Positions 34,499 through 44,118 of a stretch of DNA of 64,000 nt are shown here, piece after piece. The translations under genes were made by a program, and so were the position numbers. The notes under the pieces were generated by a model. It was not told where the DNA came from. It did no database searches and saw nothing but the letters and a program-made list of their open reading frames with translations. Each line of letters opens with the position of its first letter. Position 1 is the stretch's first letter. This DNA is from Sphingomonas ginsengisoli An et al. 2013 (GTDB taxonomy: Bacteria > Pseudomonadota > Alphaproteobacteria > Sphingomonadales > Sphingomonadaceae): assembly GCF_009363895.1 (NCBI RefSeq), contig NZ_CP045434.1:1364001-1428000 (forward strand), read 5' to 3'.

Positions 34499-37150
34499 AT
34501 GCGTTCTGACCGTCTGTTGCCGTTGCTGCTCCTCGGGTCCGCGCTGGCCGGGCCCGCCGCTTTCGCCCAGGTTCCCGCGCCTGCCCAGGACCGTATCGAG
34601 TCCACCGTCACCCAGCTGCCGCGTACCGCCATCCCGCGCCACTACACCGTCGCCGTCACCCCCGACGCCGCGCGCTTGAGCTTCGCCGGCACGGTCGCGA
34701 TCGACCTCGACGTGGTGAAGCCGACCAGCAGCCTGACCCTCAACGCCAAGGCGCTCCGCTTCCAGTCGGTCGCGATCCAGCCCGGCAGCGGCGGCCCGGT
34801 CCGCCCCGGCCGCGCCACCGTCAATGCCGCCAACGAGACCGCGACCCTGACTTTCCCGGGCACGCTGACCCCTGGCCGCTACCGCCTGACCATCGCCTAC
34901 ACCGGCACCATAAACCAGCAGGCCACCGGCCTGTTCGCGCTCGACAGCACGGCACCCGACGGCACCCCGCGCCGCTCGCTCTTCACTCAGTTCGAGGCCG
35001 CCGACGCGCGCGCCTTCGTGCCCAGCTGGGACGAGCCCGACTATAAGACCCAGTGGGACCTCTCGGCGGTCGTTCCGAATGCGCAAATGGCGGTAGGAAA
35101 TATGCCAATTGTCGCAACCGAGCGACTTTCCGGCGACATGAAGCGCGTCACCTTCGCCACCACCCCCCTGATGTCGAGCTACCTGCTCTTCTTCGCCACC
35201 GGCGATTTCGGTCGCATTTCCAAGAAGGTCGACGGCACCGAAGTCGCCATCACCATGAGCCGCGGCAATGAATCCAAGGCCCGCACCGCGCTCGACGCCG
35301 AAGGCCAGGTGCTGACCTACTACAACCGCTACTTCGGCACCCGTTACCCCTTGCCCAAGCTCGAGAATGTCGCCGGCCCGGGCCAGTCGCAATTCTTCGG
35401 CGCGATGGAGAATTGGGGCGCGATCTTCACCTTCGAGCGGATCCTGCTCGACGATCCGGCGATCACCACCGACGCCGAACGCCAGGCCATTTTCGGCGTC
35501 CAGGCGCACGAGATGGCGCACCAGTGGTTCGGCGACCTCGTCACCATGGCGTGGTGGGACGACCTTTGGCTCAACGAGGGCTTCGCCAGCTGGATGGCGA
35601 ACAAGACCGAGCAGCATTTCCACCCCGAATGGGGCAGCGACGTCAGCCATGTCGCCTCGCGCGAAGCGGCGCTCGGCATCGACGCGCTCGCCACCACCCA
35701 CCCGATCGTCCAGCAGGTCCGCACGGTCGAGCAGGCCAACCAGGCGTTCGACACGATCACCTACGAGAAGGGCGAATCCGTCATCGCCATGCTCGAGGGC
35801 TTCGCCGGCGCCGACGTCTGGCAGCGCGGCATCCAGGCCTACATCGCCAAGCACGCCTACGGGAACACCCGCACCGACGATTTGTGGTCGGCGGTCGAGG
35901 GCGCCGGCGCGCCCGGGCTGACCCGCATCGCCCACGACTTCACGCTCCAGCCGGGCGTGCCGCTGATCCGCGTCGGGCCGGCCACCTGCAGCGGCGGCGC
36001 GACCCGCGCCACGCTGACCCAGGACCAGTATAGCGAAGACCGCCGCGGCAAGCTGAAGCCGCTGTCCTGGCACGTGCCGGTGCGGGCGACGACCGTCGGC
36101 GGCCCGGCCACCGCGCTGGTCACCGCCGGCCGCACCGCCACGCTGTCGACCCCCGGCTGCGGCCCGTTGCTCGTCAACGCCGGCCAGACTGGCTACTACC
36201 GCACGCTCTACCAGCCGCAGCAGCTTGCCGCGCTGACCCAGGCCTTCGGTCGCCTCAGCGCGGTCGATCAATATGGCCTGCTCAACGACAACAGCGCACT
36301 GTCCCGCTCGGGTTACCTGCCGGTCGCGCCCTCGCTCGACCTGCTCGCGGCGGTTCCCGCCAACGCCCAGCGCAAGGTCACCGCGAGCGCGCTGGCCAAG
36401 TGGCTCGACCTCTACGGCCTGTTCGCCGACCAGCCGTCGGCGCAGGCGCTGGTCGCGGCGCAGATCGACCGCCGCTTCAAGCCGATCCTCGACCAGATTG
36501 GAATGAGCCCGCGCGATGACGAGCCGGTGCTCGACGCCACGCTCAGGCCCGACCTCATCAGCGCGCTCGGCAAGGTCGGTGACCCGGCCGTGCTCGCGCA
36601 GAGCCGCCGCCTGTTCGCCAATCCGGCGCGCATTCCCGGCGCGCTCCGCTCGACCTGGCTCGGGGTCGTAGCTTACGGCGCCGATGCGCCGACCTGGGAA
36701 CGGCTGCACCAGCTCGCCCAGTCGACCAAGGGCTCGGTTGAGCGCACTACTTACTACCAGCTCCTCGGCAGCGCGAAGGACGAGGGGCTCGCCCGCCGCG
36801 CGCTGGCGCTCGCGCTGACGACCGAGCCCGGCGCGACGGTCAGCGCGGGCATGATCTCGGCGGTCGCCCGCAACCATCCCGAGCTCGCGCTCGACTTCGC
36901 GCTCGCGCATCTCACGCAGGTGCGGGCGCTGGTCGATACATCGGGCTGGTCGCGCTACCTCGCGCAGCTGGGCTCGGGCAGCGACAAGCCGGCGACGATC
37001 GCCAAGCTCAACGCTTATGCTGCGGCGCATGTCGCGGCGAGCGACCGCAAGCCGATCCAGCAGGTCACCACGCGCATCCGGACCCGCCTCGGCGAAACCG
37101 CGCGGCTGCGCGCGGGAAGCCTCGCCTGGCTGACCGCCCACCGCCGGTGA
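34499..37150 (+). CDS. M1-family zinc aminopeptidase, exported
   Basis: From ATG 34499 (GGAAGAGG upstream) the protein is 883 residues with a signal peptide (L-L-L-L-G-S-A-L-A-G-P-A-A-F-A-Q). The gluzincin site H-E-M-A-H (H337, E338, H341) pairs with E360 in L-N-E-G-F, and G-A-M-E-N at 301-305 binds the peptide N-terminus. An ERAP1-like C-terminal helical domain follows. It should release N-terminal residues in the periplasm. It follows GH3 by 111 bases, enough for its own promoter, so its place in the sugar locus may be incidental. Confidence 0.92.
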   Translation: MRSDRLLPLLLLGSALAGPAAFAQVPAPAQDRIESTVTQLPRTAIPRHYTVAVTPDAARLSFAGTVAIDLDVVKPTSSLTLNAKALRFQSVAIQPGSGGPVRPGRATVNAANETATLTFPGTLTPGRYRLTIAYTGTINQQATGLFALDSTAPDGTPRRSLFTQFEAADARAFVPSWDEPDYKTQWDLSAVVPNAQMAVGNMPIVATERLSGDMKRVTFATTPLMSSYLLFFATGDFGRISKKVDGTEVAITMSRGNESKARTALDAEGQVLTYYNRYFGTRYPLPKLENVAGPGQSQFFGAMENWGAIFTFERILLDDPAITTDAERQAIFGVQAHEMAHQWFGDLVTMAWWDDLWLNEGFASWMANKTEQHFHPEWGSDVSHVASREAALGIDALATTHPIVQQVRTVEQANQAFDTITYEKGESVIAMLEGFAGADVWQRGIQAYIAKHAYGNTRTDDLWSAVEGAGAPGLTRIAHDFTLQPGVPLIRVGPATCSGGATRATLTQDQYSEDRRGKLKPLSWHVPVRATTVGGPATALVTAGRTATLSTPGCGPLLVNAGQTGYYRTLYQPQQLAALTQAFGRLSAVDQYGLLNDNSALSRSGYLPVAPSLDLLAAVPANAQRKVTASALAKWLDLYGLFADQPSAQALVAAQIDRRFKPILDQIGMSPRDDEPVLDATLRPDLISALGKVGDPAVLAQSRRLFANPARIPGALRSTWLGVVAYGADAPTWERLHQLAQSTKGSVERTTYYQLLGSAKDEGLARRALALALTTEPGATVSAGMISAVARNHPELALDFALAHLTQVRALVDTSGWSRYLAQLGSGSDKPATIAKLNAYAAAHVAASDRKPIQQVTTRIRTRLGETARLRAGSLAWLTAHRR

Positions 37151-37244
37151 GTGCCATCGGCCTGCGCTCAGCGGCACAGCGAAAAATCCGCTCCGCACAG
37201 TGGGCGCGGGTGCGAAGCTGGGCCCGAGCGCCCTACAAGGCCGC

Positions 37245-38744
37245 ATGATCGATCCGGCTGACAGCAAGGCGACGCCCGTCGTCGCGACCCGTTCGGGGCC
37301 GGTGCGGGGACGGCTGAGCGCCGGCGTCCGCACCTTCCTCGGCCTTCCTTACGCGGCGCCGCCGGTCGGCCCCCGCCGCTTCAAGCTGCCCGAGCCGCCC
37401 GAGCCGTGGACCGAGGTGCGCGACGCGACCGAGGCGGGCCCGTGCGCCCCGCACAAGATCCGCCCCTTCCCCCAGCTCGATGTCGCCGCACTGGTCGGCC
37501 ACGGCGGGCTCGACGGCGGCGACTACCTCCGCCTCAACATCTGGGCGCCTGAAGACGGCGACAGGCGCCCGGTAATGGTCTGGATCCACGGCGGCGGTTT
37601 CGTCGTCGGCAGCAAGGATGCACCGGTCACCGACGGCAGCGAATTCGCCCGCTCGGGCGTGGTCTGCGTGGCGATCAATTATCGCATGGGGATCGACGGC
37701 TTTCTCCCGATCCCGGGCGTGCCGACCAACCTTGGCCTGCGCGACATGCTGTGCGCGCTCGCCTGGGTGCGCGACAATATCGCGGCGTTCGGCGGCGACC
37801 CCGCCAACGTCACCGTGTTCGGTGAATCCGCCGGCGCGATGGCGATCGCCAACCTCATCACCTCGCCGCTCGCCACCGGCCTCTTCCGCCGCGCGATCGT
37901 CGAGAGCGGCCATGGCGCGATGGTCCGCGAGGTCTCGGTCATGCAGCGCCTCGTCCGCAAGCTGGCGGTCAAGCTCGGCGTCGCCCCAACCGCCGAGGGG
38001 TTCGGCACGGTCCCGGCCGACAAGGTCTGGCAGGCGCTCGAGAAGGTCGGCCAGCCCTTCGCCCGCCTCGACCTGCGCGACGCCCAGGGCTATGAGCCGG
38101 TGTTCGGGATCAGCCGCTTCGTCCCCGTCTGGGGTGACGACGTTTTGCCCGAGAAGCCGGTCGACGCGCTCGCCCACGGCGCCGGCAAGGACATCGACCT
38201 GCTGATCGGCACCAACGCCGCCGAGATGAACCTCTATTTCGTCCCCACAAAGGTGCGCGACAAGGCGCCCGGGCTGCTGCTGCGCTGGCTGCTCGGCAAG
38301 TCGCACCCGCGTCCGCTCGCCGTGCTGCGCGCCTACGGCTGGGGCCGCGGCAAGCGCGCCGGCCATGTCTTCACCGACGCGCTCACCGACCTCGTCTTCC
38401 GCTGGCCCGCGCGCCGCTTCGCCGCCGCGCACCAAGGCCCCACCCACCTCTACGAGTTCGACTGGCATTCGCCCGCCTGCGACGGCCAGCTGGGCGCCGC
38501 CCATGCGGTCGAGGTGCCGTTCGTCTTCAAGACGACTGCCCTCGCCAGCGGGCCCAAGGGCCTGCTCGGCGAAAGCCCGCCGACCGCGCTGGCCGATCGC
38601 ATCCACGACCTGTGGGTCGGTTTCGCCACCGACGGCAGCCTGCCCTGGCCCGAGTTCGACGAGGCCGGCCGCCAGGTCCACTTGCTCGCCGCCGACAAGA
38701 CGGTGCACGAGCCGGTGATGCCCGCCGCCGAGTTCCTCTCATGA
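37245..38744 (+). CDS. Type-B carboxylesterase
   Basis: A 499-residue carboxylesterase/lipase family protein. It has F-L-G-L-P-Y-A-x-P-P-V-G near the N-terminus, oxyanion segment W-I-H-G-G-G-F, and nucleophile S195 in F-G-E-S-A-G-A. No signal peptide is seen. ATG 37245 fits the family start; the upstream codons to 37200 do not. It overlaps the following SDR gene by ATGA and heads a tightly linked run (esterase, SDR, ROK kinase). Its natural ester is unknown; the adjacent sugar kinase suggests an acylated carbohydrate. Confidence 0.85.
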   Translation: MIDPADSKATPVVATRSGPVRGRLSAGVRTFLGLPYAAPPVGPRRFKLPEPPEPWTEVRDATEAGPCAPHKIRPFPQLDVAALVGHGGLDGGDYLRLNIWAPEDGDRRPVMVWIHGGGFVVGSKDAPVTDGSEFARSGVVCVAINYRMGIDGFLPIPGVPTNLGLRDMLCALAWVRDNIAAFGGDPANVTVFGESAGAMAIANLITSPLATGLFRRAIVESGHGAMVREVSVMQRLVRKLAVKLGVAPTAEGFGTVPADKVWQALEKVGQPFARLDLRDAQGYEPVFGISRFVPVWGDDVLPEKPVDALAHGAGKDIDLLIGTNAAEMNLYFVPTKVRDKAPGLLLRWLLGKSHPRPLAVLRAYGWGRGKRAGHVFTDALTDLVFRWPARRFAAAHQGPTHLYEFDWHSPACDGQLGAAHAVEVPFVFKTTALASGPKGLLGESPPTALADRIHDLWVGFATDGSLPWPEFDEAGRQVHLLAADKTVHEPVMPAAEFLS

Positions 38745-39505
38745 GCTACCTCGCCAAATTCCGGCTCGACGGCCGCAAGGCGTTCGTCACCGGCGGCGCG
38801 CAGGGGATCGGCCTCGCCTGCGCCGAAGCGCTCGCCGAGTCGGGCGCCGCGGTGGTCATCGCCGACCTCGACCAGGCCCGCCTCGACACCGCCGCCGCGC
38901 AGCTCGCGGAAGCGGGCTTCAGCGTCGCCACCGAATTGCTCGACGTCACCGACAGCGCGCAGGTCGTCGCGGTCGCCGCGCGCCACCGCGACGCCGACAT
39001 CCTCGTCAACAATGCCGGCATCGCGCGCAGCGACACGCCCGCCGAGGAGGTCGCCGACGAGCATTGGCGCAACGTCCTCGACGTCAATCTGAACGGCACT
39101 TTCTGGTGCGCGCGCGAATTCGGCCGCCACATGCTCGCCGCCGGGCGCGGCAGCGTGGTCAACGTCGGCTCGATGAGCGGCTTCATCGTCAACCGCCCCC
39201 AGCCGCAGAGCTATTACAACGCCTCCAAGGCGGCGGTGCACCAGCTCACCCGCTCGCTCGCCGCCGAGTGGGCGCCGCGCGGCGTGCGCGTCAACGCCGT
39301 CGCCCCGACCTATATCTCGACGCCCTTGAACGCCTTCGCCGACCAGACCAGCGAAATGTACCGCCGCTGGATCGACGGCACGCCGATGGGCCGGCTCGGC
39401 ACCCCCGAGGAAGTCGCCGCGGTGGTGCTCTTCCTTGCCTCCGACGCGAGCAGCCTGATGACCGGTAGCATCGTGCTCGCCGACGGCGGCTACAGCTGCT
39501 GGTGA
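38741..39505 (+). CDS. Short-chain dehydrogenase/reductase
   Basis: A 254-residue classical SDR. The cofactor motif T-G-G-A-Q-G-I-G is near residues 17-24, D-x-D after the second strand (I-A-D-L-D) favours NAD, then N-N-A-G, and catalytic S-M-S-G, Y-Y-N-A-S-K. The C-terminus ends L-A-D-G-G-Y-S-C-W. The pattern is that of sugar or polyol dehydrogenases. It overlaps both neighbours (esterase and ROK kinase), so it most likely oxidises or reduces the sugar handled by the kinase. Substrate not determined. Confidence 0.88.
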   Translation: MSYLAKFRLDGRKAFVTGGAQGIGLACAEALAESGAAVVIADLDQARLDTAAAQLAEAGFSVATELLDVTDSAQVVAVAARHRDADILVNNAGIARSDTPAEEVADEHWRNVLDVNLNGTFWCAREFGRHMLAAGRGSVVNVGSMSGFIVNRPQPQSYYNASKAAVHQLTRSLAAEWAPRGVRVNAVAPTYISTPLNAFADQTSEMYRRWIDGTPMGRLGTPEEVAAVVLFLASDASSLMTGSIVLADGGYSCW

Positions 39506-40389
39506 GCGGCGCCGACGCTTTGCTGGCCGGGGTTGAGCTCGGCGGGACCAAGGGCGTCTGCACCCTCGCCGACGCCCGCGGCACGGTGGTCGAGCAGCAG
39601 CGGGTGGAGACGCGCGATCCCGCCGCCACGCTGGGCGAATTGCGCGGCATCCTCGAGCGCTGGCGCGGCCGCTATGACGCGCTAGGGATCGCCAGCTTCG
39701 GCCCGATCGACCTCGATCCCAACTCGCGCGGCTACGGCCGGATCCTGCCGACCCCCAAGCCCGGCTGGAGCGGCGCTGACCTGCTCGACGGCTTGAGCGA
39801 CGGCGCGGTGCCGGTGGCGCTCGACACCGACGTCAACGCCGCTGCCTTCGCCGAAGGGCGCTGGGGCCGCGCGCAAGGGCTCACCAGCTTCGCCTACATC
39901 ACTGTCGGCACCGGGATCGGCGTCGGCGTGGTCGATCACGGGCGCTCGATCGGCGGGCTCGGGCACGGCGAGGCCGGGCATCTGCGCGGGCCGCGGCTCG
40001 CGGGCGACGAATGGCCCGGCGCCTGCCCCTTCCACGGCGACTGTGCCGAGGGACTGGCCGCCGGCCCCGCCATCCGCGCCGCCCACGGCCCCGGCACCAT
40101 CGCCGACGACTGGCCCGGCTGGGACCGGGTCGAGCAGGCGCTGGCCATGCTGCTCCACAACCTCTTCCTGACGCTCCAGCCGCAGCGGATCCTGATCGGC
40201 GGCGGGGTCAGCGAGGGTCGGCCGTGGCTGCTGCCGCGGGTGCGCGCGCGCCTGCTCGACAGCCTCGCCGGCTACCATGTCTCGCCCGCGCTCGCCGCCG
40301 ACGAAGGCTACGTCAGCGCCCCGGGTCTCGGTGACCAGGCCGGCCCGCTCGCCAGCATCGCCCTCGCTTTGCAGGCCCGCTCGGCATAG
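39502..40389 (+). CDS. ROK-family sugar kinase (fructokinase-like)
   Basis: A 295-residue ROK kinase starting at a GTG that overlaps the SDR stop (GTGA). The ATP loop is near residues 10-20 (G-V-E-L-G-G-T-K-G-V). The zinc-binding site is intact (G-H-L-R-G-P then C-P-F-H-G-D-C-A-E-G). The segment E-A-G-H and the Asp in A-L-D-T-D-V-N-A-A complete the fold. The spacing resembles bacterial fructokinases (ScrK/GmuE type). It likely phosphorylates a keto-sugar made by the preceding SDR, which is inference. Confidence 0.87.
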   Translation: MSGADALLAGVELGGTKGVCTLADARGTVVEQQRVETRDPAATLGELRGILERWRGRYDALGIASFGPIDLDPNSRGYGRILPTPKPGWSGADLLDGLSDGAVPVALDTDVNAAAFAEGRWGRAQGLTSFAYITVGTGIGVGVVDHGRSIGGLGHGEAGHLRGPRLAGDEWPGACPFHGDCAEGLAAGPAIRAAHGPGTIADDWPGWDRVEQALAMLLHNLFLTLQPQRILIGGGVSEGRPWLLPRVRARLLDSLAGYHVSPALAADEGYVSAPGLGDQAGPLASIALALQARSA

Positions 40390-40393
40390 TTTT

Positions 40394-40409
40394 TGTGCCG
40401 ATCGGCACA
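40394..40409. promoter_or_regulatory. Perfect 16-bp palindrome before the second TonB receptor
   Basis: TGTGCCGATCGGCACA is a perfect palindrome, starting five bases after the ROK kinase stop and 69 bases before the receptor ATG. It could be an operator for a dimeric regulator or, less likely with no loop, a terminator. It does not match the FadR-type sites in the neighbouring locus. Confidence 0.4.
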
Positions 40410-40415
40410 GCCTCC

Positions 40416-40431
40416 GACCTTTCAGATAGGT
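40416..40431. promoter_or_regulatory. Shared 16-base motif, copy 1
   Basis: GACCTTTCAGATAGGT is nearly the same as GACCTCTCAGACAGGT at 46342-46357, with 14 of 16 bases identical and both differences T/C transitions. The arms ACCT and AGGT form an inverted repeat with a 7-base spacer. Copy 1 is 47 bases before the TonB receptor start and copy 2 is 50 bases before the araC start, which suggests one regulator controls both. Confidence 0.5.
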
Positions 40432-40478
40432 AGCGCAACGCCTACACGGCTCCTCTGGTCTGGAGGAGATCGCACATC

Positions 40479-42716
40479 ATGACGTCCAAGTTTCTGCTGC
40501 TCGCCGGGTCGGCGATGTTGATCGCGTCGCCCGCCGTGGCGCAGGAAGTCGCCGCGCCGCCGCCGCCGGCCACCCCGGTCCCCGCGACCGCACCCAACAC
40601 CGCCGCCAGCCAGCCCGCCAACGCCGCCGAAGGCCAGGGCCAGGACGTCGTCGTCACCGCCCGTAAGCGCGAGGAAACGCTCAAGGACGTTCCCGTCGCC
40701 GCCACCGCCGTCACCGGCGACACGATCGAGCGGCGCGGCTTCACCGCGGTCCGCGACGTCGCCACCATTTCGCCCTCGGTGAACATCAACTCGGACGGCG
40801 CCGGCCGCGCCTTTGTCGCCATCCGCGGCGTCGGCACCACGCTCATCGACACCGTCCAGCCGGGCGTCGGCATCTTCGTCGACGGCATCTACCAGCCCAA
40901 CACCTCCTACCTGAACAACCCGCTGACCGACGTCGAGCGGGTCGAGATCCTGCGCGGCCCGCAGGGCACGCTCTACGGCAAGAACACGCTGGGCGGGGCG
41001 ATCAACGTCATCACCCGCCAGCCGAGCAACCGCACCGAGATCAAGGGCATCGCCAGCTACGCCGGGCCCGACAACCAGTGGATCGCGGGCGGCTCGATCA
41101 GCGGCCCGATCATCCGCGACCGGCTTCAGGCGCGGATCGCCTACACCCACCAGCAGCAGGATGGCTTCATCCACAACACGCTGCTCAACGTCGACCAGAA
41201 CCCGCTCAACACCGACGCGCTGAGCGGCACCGTCCGGGCGACCCCGGCCGACAACGTCCAGCTGACGGTCAACGGCTATTACACCTGGGTGAAGGGCGGC
41301 GCGGTACCCTATGCCTTCGTCTCGGGGCCGACCGACTATAAGAGCGACGTCGCCTACAACAGCTCTAACTATCAGTTTTTCAAGTACCGCGGCCTCAACG
41401 CCAAGCTCGAGTTCCCGCTCGACGCCTTGTCGACCAAGGTCACGCTGATCGGCGCCTACGATCGCCGCGGCGTCACCACCGACAACGCCGACCCTGACTT
41501 CACCGCCGCCGACACGCTCCGTCAGAGCTCGCTCGACGACCTCAAGACCAAGACCGCCGAGCTGCGCTTCGACAGCACGCTGAGCTCGACCCTGAGCTCG
41601 ATCATCGGTCTCTTTTACAGCCGCGAGACCCGCACAACCGACAGCGTTCTGACCGTCCTCCCCGGCGTCCTCAACCTCACCAACACCACCCACGCCTTCA
41701 CCGGCAACACCAGCACCGCCGCCTTCGGCACCCTGTTCTGGCGGCCGAGCGATGCGTGGGAAGTGTCGGCGGGCCTGCGCTACGACCATCAGAAGCGCCG
41801 CGCCAACGGGCTCCAGGTCAACGCCTTCCCCAACGCGCTCGCCGGGCTGCCGCCGGCCACCGTCGTCACCGGCGGCGCGATCAACGAGACCAACGTCTCG
41901 CCGCGCGTCGCGGTCACCCGCCACTGGAACCGCGAGCTGATGACCTACGCCTCGGTCGCGCGCGGCTCGCGCGGCGGCGGCTTCAACCCGCCCGCGGTCC
42001 CGGCCAACCTGCGCACCTACAAGGGCGACAGCGCCTGGACCTACGAGCTGGGCACCAAATATGCCTCGGCCGACCGCCGCGTCAGCCTCGCCGCCGACGT
42101 CTTCTACAACAACTATAAGGACTATATCGGCCTCAACAGTATCCTGCGCACCGCCGCTGGCTTCACCACCATCGATCTCAACACCGGCAATGTGAAGAGT
42201 TACGGCGTCGAGATCGAGGGCACCTTCCGTCCGACCGAGAACTGGACGCTGACCGGTGGCGGCTCGCTGATGCACGCGCGGATCACCAACGACGACATCT
42301 ACACCGCAACCACCGGCCGCACACTGGCGTCGGATCGCCTGCCGTTCCAGCCCGACTACAACTACTACCTCAATTCCGACTATGTCGTGCCGCTCGGCAA
42401 GGGCAGCGTGGCGTTCGACGCGGGCGTGGTCGGCAAGGGCAGCCGCATCCCGGCGAGCATCCGCCAGATCGCTCCCGAGGTCCCCGGCCAGCCGCCGCTG
42501 CGCGCGCTCAAGGCCTATGCGCTGGTCAACGCCTCGCTGACCTATCGCGTCGGCGGGATCGAGATCGGCGGGTTCGTCGACAACCTCTTCAACAAGAAAT
42601 ATTTCGAAAGCTACATCGAGCGGACCACGCTGATCCTCGCCGGCCTGCCCAACAGCGACGTCGGCATCATCGGCGACAAGCGCCGCTACGGCGTCCGCAC
42701 CCGCTTCCGGTTCTAG
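40479..42716 (+). CDS. TonB-dependent outer-membrane receptor, second cluster
   Basis: A 745-residue receptor with signal peptide (A-S-P-A-V-A-Q), a Pro/Ala linker, and TonB box and plug from Q-D-V-V-V-T-A-R-K-R, with V-E-I-L-R-G-P-Q-G-T-L-Y-G-K-N. The barrel ends G-V-R-T-R-F-R-F. GGAGGAG lies upstream of the ATG. The next gene begins four bases after its stop, so uptake is tied to the FAD-linked oxidase, the hydrolase and the MFS carrier. The substrate is unknown but is probably a small ester or hydroxy-acid conjugate. Confidence 0.92.
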   Translation: MTSKFLLLAGSAMLIASPAVAQEVAAPPPPATPVPATAPNTAASQPANAAEGQGQDVVVTARKREETLKDVPVAATAVTGDTIERRGFTAVRDVATISPSVNINSDGAGRAFVAIRGVGTTLIDTVQPGVGIFVDGIYQPNTSYLNNPLTDVERVEILRGPQGTLYGKNTLGGAINVITRQPSNRTEIKGIASYAGPDNQWIAGGSISGPIIRDRLQARIAYTHQQQDGFIHNTLLNVDQNPLNTDALSGTVRATPADNVQLTVNGYYTWVKGGAVPYAFVSGPTDYKSDVAYNSSNYQFFKYRGLNAKLEFPLDALSTKVTLIGAYDRRGVTTDNADPDFTAADTLRQSSLDDLKTKTAELRFDSTLSSTLSSIIGLFYSRETRTTDSVLTVLPGVLNLTNTTHAFTGNTSTAAFGTLFWRPSDAWEVSAGLRYDHQKRRANGLQVNAFPNALAGLPPATVVTGGAINETNVSPRVAVTRHWNRELMTYASVARGSRGGGFNPPAVPANLRTYKGDSAWTYELGTKYASADRRVSLAADVFYNNYKDYIGLNSILRTAAGFTTIDLNTGNVKSYGVEIEGTFRPTENWTLTGGGSLMHARITNDDIYTATTGRTLASDRLPFQPDYNYYLNSDYVVPLGKGSVAFDAGVVGKGSRIPASIRQIAPEVPGQPPLRALKAYALVNASLTYRVGGIEIGGFVDNLFNKKYFESYIERTTLILAGLPNSDVGIIGDKRRYGVRTRFRF

Positions 42717-42720
42717 GCCG

Positions 42721-44118
42721 GTGGCGACCCGCAAGGAGACGGGTCCCGACTGGCTGCCGAGCCCGCTGCTGGCGGAGCTCGAGCAGCTGCTCGGCGACCG
42801 GCTGCAGACCGGCGAGGCGATCCGGATGGAGCATGGGCGCAGCGAAACCCATTTCGCGCCCATGCCGCCCGACGCGGTCGCCTTTGCCACCAGCACCGCC
42901 GAGGTGCAGGCGATCGTCAGGGCCTGCGCGACGCACGGCGTCCCGGTGGTCCCGTTCGGCGCCGGCACCTCGGTCGAGGGCAACACCCTCGCGGTCCATG
43001 GCGGCCTCTCGCTCGATCTGTCGCGGATGGACCGGATCGTCGCGGTCAACGCCGGCGACTTCGACTGCGTGGTCGAGGCCGGGGTCCGCCGCGAGCAACT
43101 CAATACGCACCTGCGCGATTGCGGGCTGTTCTTCCCGATCGATCCCGGCGCCAATGCGACGCTCGGCGGGATGGCCTCGACCCGCGCCTCGGGGACCAAT
43201 GCGGTGCGCTACGGCACGATGCGCGAGGCGGTGCTCGCCCTGACCGTGGTCACCGCCGACGGCCGCGTCATCCGCACCAGCCGCCGCGCCCGCAAGTCGG
43301 CCGCGGGCTACGACCTCACCCGGCTGTTCGTCGGTGCCGAGGGCACGCTCGGCGTCATCACCGAGGTGACGCTGCGGCTCCATCCCATCCCCGAGACCAT
43401 TTCCGCCGCGACCTGCAGCTTCGCCACCATCGCCGGGGCGGTCGACACGGTGGTTCAGTCGATCCAGCTCGGCGTCCCGCTCGCGCGAGTCGAAATCCTC
43501 GACGACCTCCAGATCCGTGCGGTCAACCGCTGGTCGAAGCTCGACCTGCCCGAACTCACCACCTTGTTCTTCGAGTTCCACGGCTCGCCCGGCCATGTCG
43601 CCGAGCAGGTCGAGACGGTGAAGGCGCTGGCCGCCGACAATGGCGGGGGCGAGTTCCGTTGGGCCAATCTCGCCGAGGAACGCACCATCCTGTGGAAGGC
43701 GCGGCACGAGGCTTATTACGCCGCGGTCAACCTGCGCCCCGGCGCGATCGGCTGGGCGACCGACGTCTGCGTGCCGATCAGCCGGCTCGCCGAATGCATC
43801 GCCGAGACCAAGGCCGACCTCGACGCCGGCCAGGTCCCCGCGACCATCCTCGGCCATGTCGGCGACGGCAATTTCCACGTCGTCTTCTCGATCGAGCCCG
43901 ACAACGCCGCCGAACTGGCCGAGGTCAAGGAGATCAACCGCCGCATGGTCGAGCGCGCGCTGGCGATGGACGGGACCTGCACCGGCGAACACGGCATCGG
44001 GCTCGGCAAGCAGGACTATCTGCGCGACGAACTCGGTGAGGCGGTTGACCTGATGCGCGACATCAAGCGAGCACTCGATCCCAAGAATTTGATGAACCCG
44101 GGGAAGATCTTCGCATGA
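42721..44118 (+). CDS. FAD-binding hydroxy-acid oxidase (GlcD/D-lactate dehydrogenase type)
   Basis: A 465-residue flavoprotein of the VAO/PCMH superfamily. The FAD domain has V-P-F-G-A-G-T-S-V-E-G-N and G-G-M-A-S-T-R-A-S-G-T-N-A-V-R-Y-G. The C-terminal cap has the conserved H-V-G-D-G-N-F-H and G-E-H-G-I-G. This family oxidises D-lactate, glycolate or related 2-hydroxy acids and passes electrons to quinone or cytochrome. It starts at GTG, four bases after the receptor gene, and overlaps the next hydrolase by ATGA. Hydroxy-acid identity is not resolved. Confidence 0.88.
   Translation: MATRKETGPDWLPSPLLAELEQLLGDRLQTGEAIRMEHGRSETHFAPMPPDAVAFATSTAEVQAIVRACATHGVPVVPFGAGTSVEGNTLAVHGGLSLDLSRMDRIVAVNAGDFDCVVEAGVRREQLNTHLRDCGLFFPIDPGANATLGGMASTRASGTNAVRYGTMREAVLALTVVTADGRVIRTSRRARKSAAGYDLTRLFVGAEGTLGVITEVTLRLHPIPETISAATCSFATIAGAVDTVVQSIQLGVPLARVEILDDLQIRAVNRWSKLDLPELTTLFFEFHGSPGHVAEQVETVKALAADNGGGEFRWANLAEERTILWKARHEAYYAAVNLRPGAIGWATDVCVPISRLAECIAETKADLDAGQVPATILGHVGDGNFHVVFSIEPDNAAELAEVKEINRRMVERALAMDGTCTGEHGIGLGKQDYLRDELGEAVDLMRDIKRALDPKNLMNPGKIFA

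Noticed and set aside
32636..37333. A 1565-codon open frame on the minus strand across GH3 and the M1 aminopeptidase
   Set aside because: It is antisense to two genes with intact catalytic motifs. Its Arg/Gly/Ala-rich sequence has no domain and is what high-GC codon bias produces on the opposite strand.
40422..43199. A 925-codon minus-strand frame across the second TonB receptor
   Set aside because: Antisense to a clear receptor gene; low-complexity shadow composition, no start context and no family.
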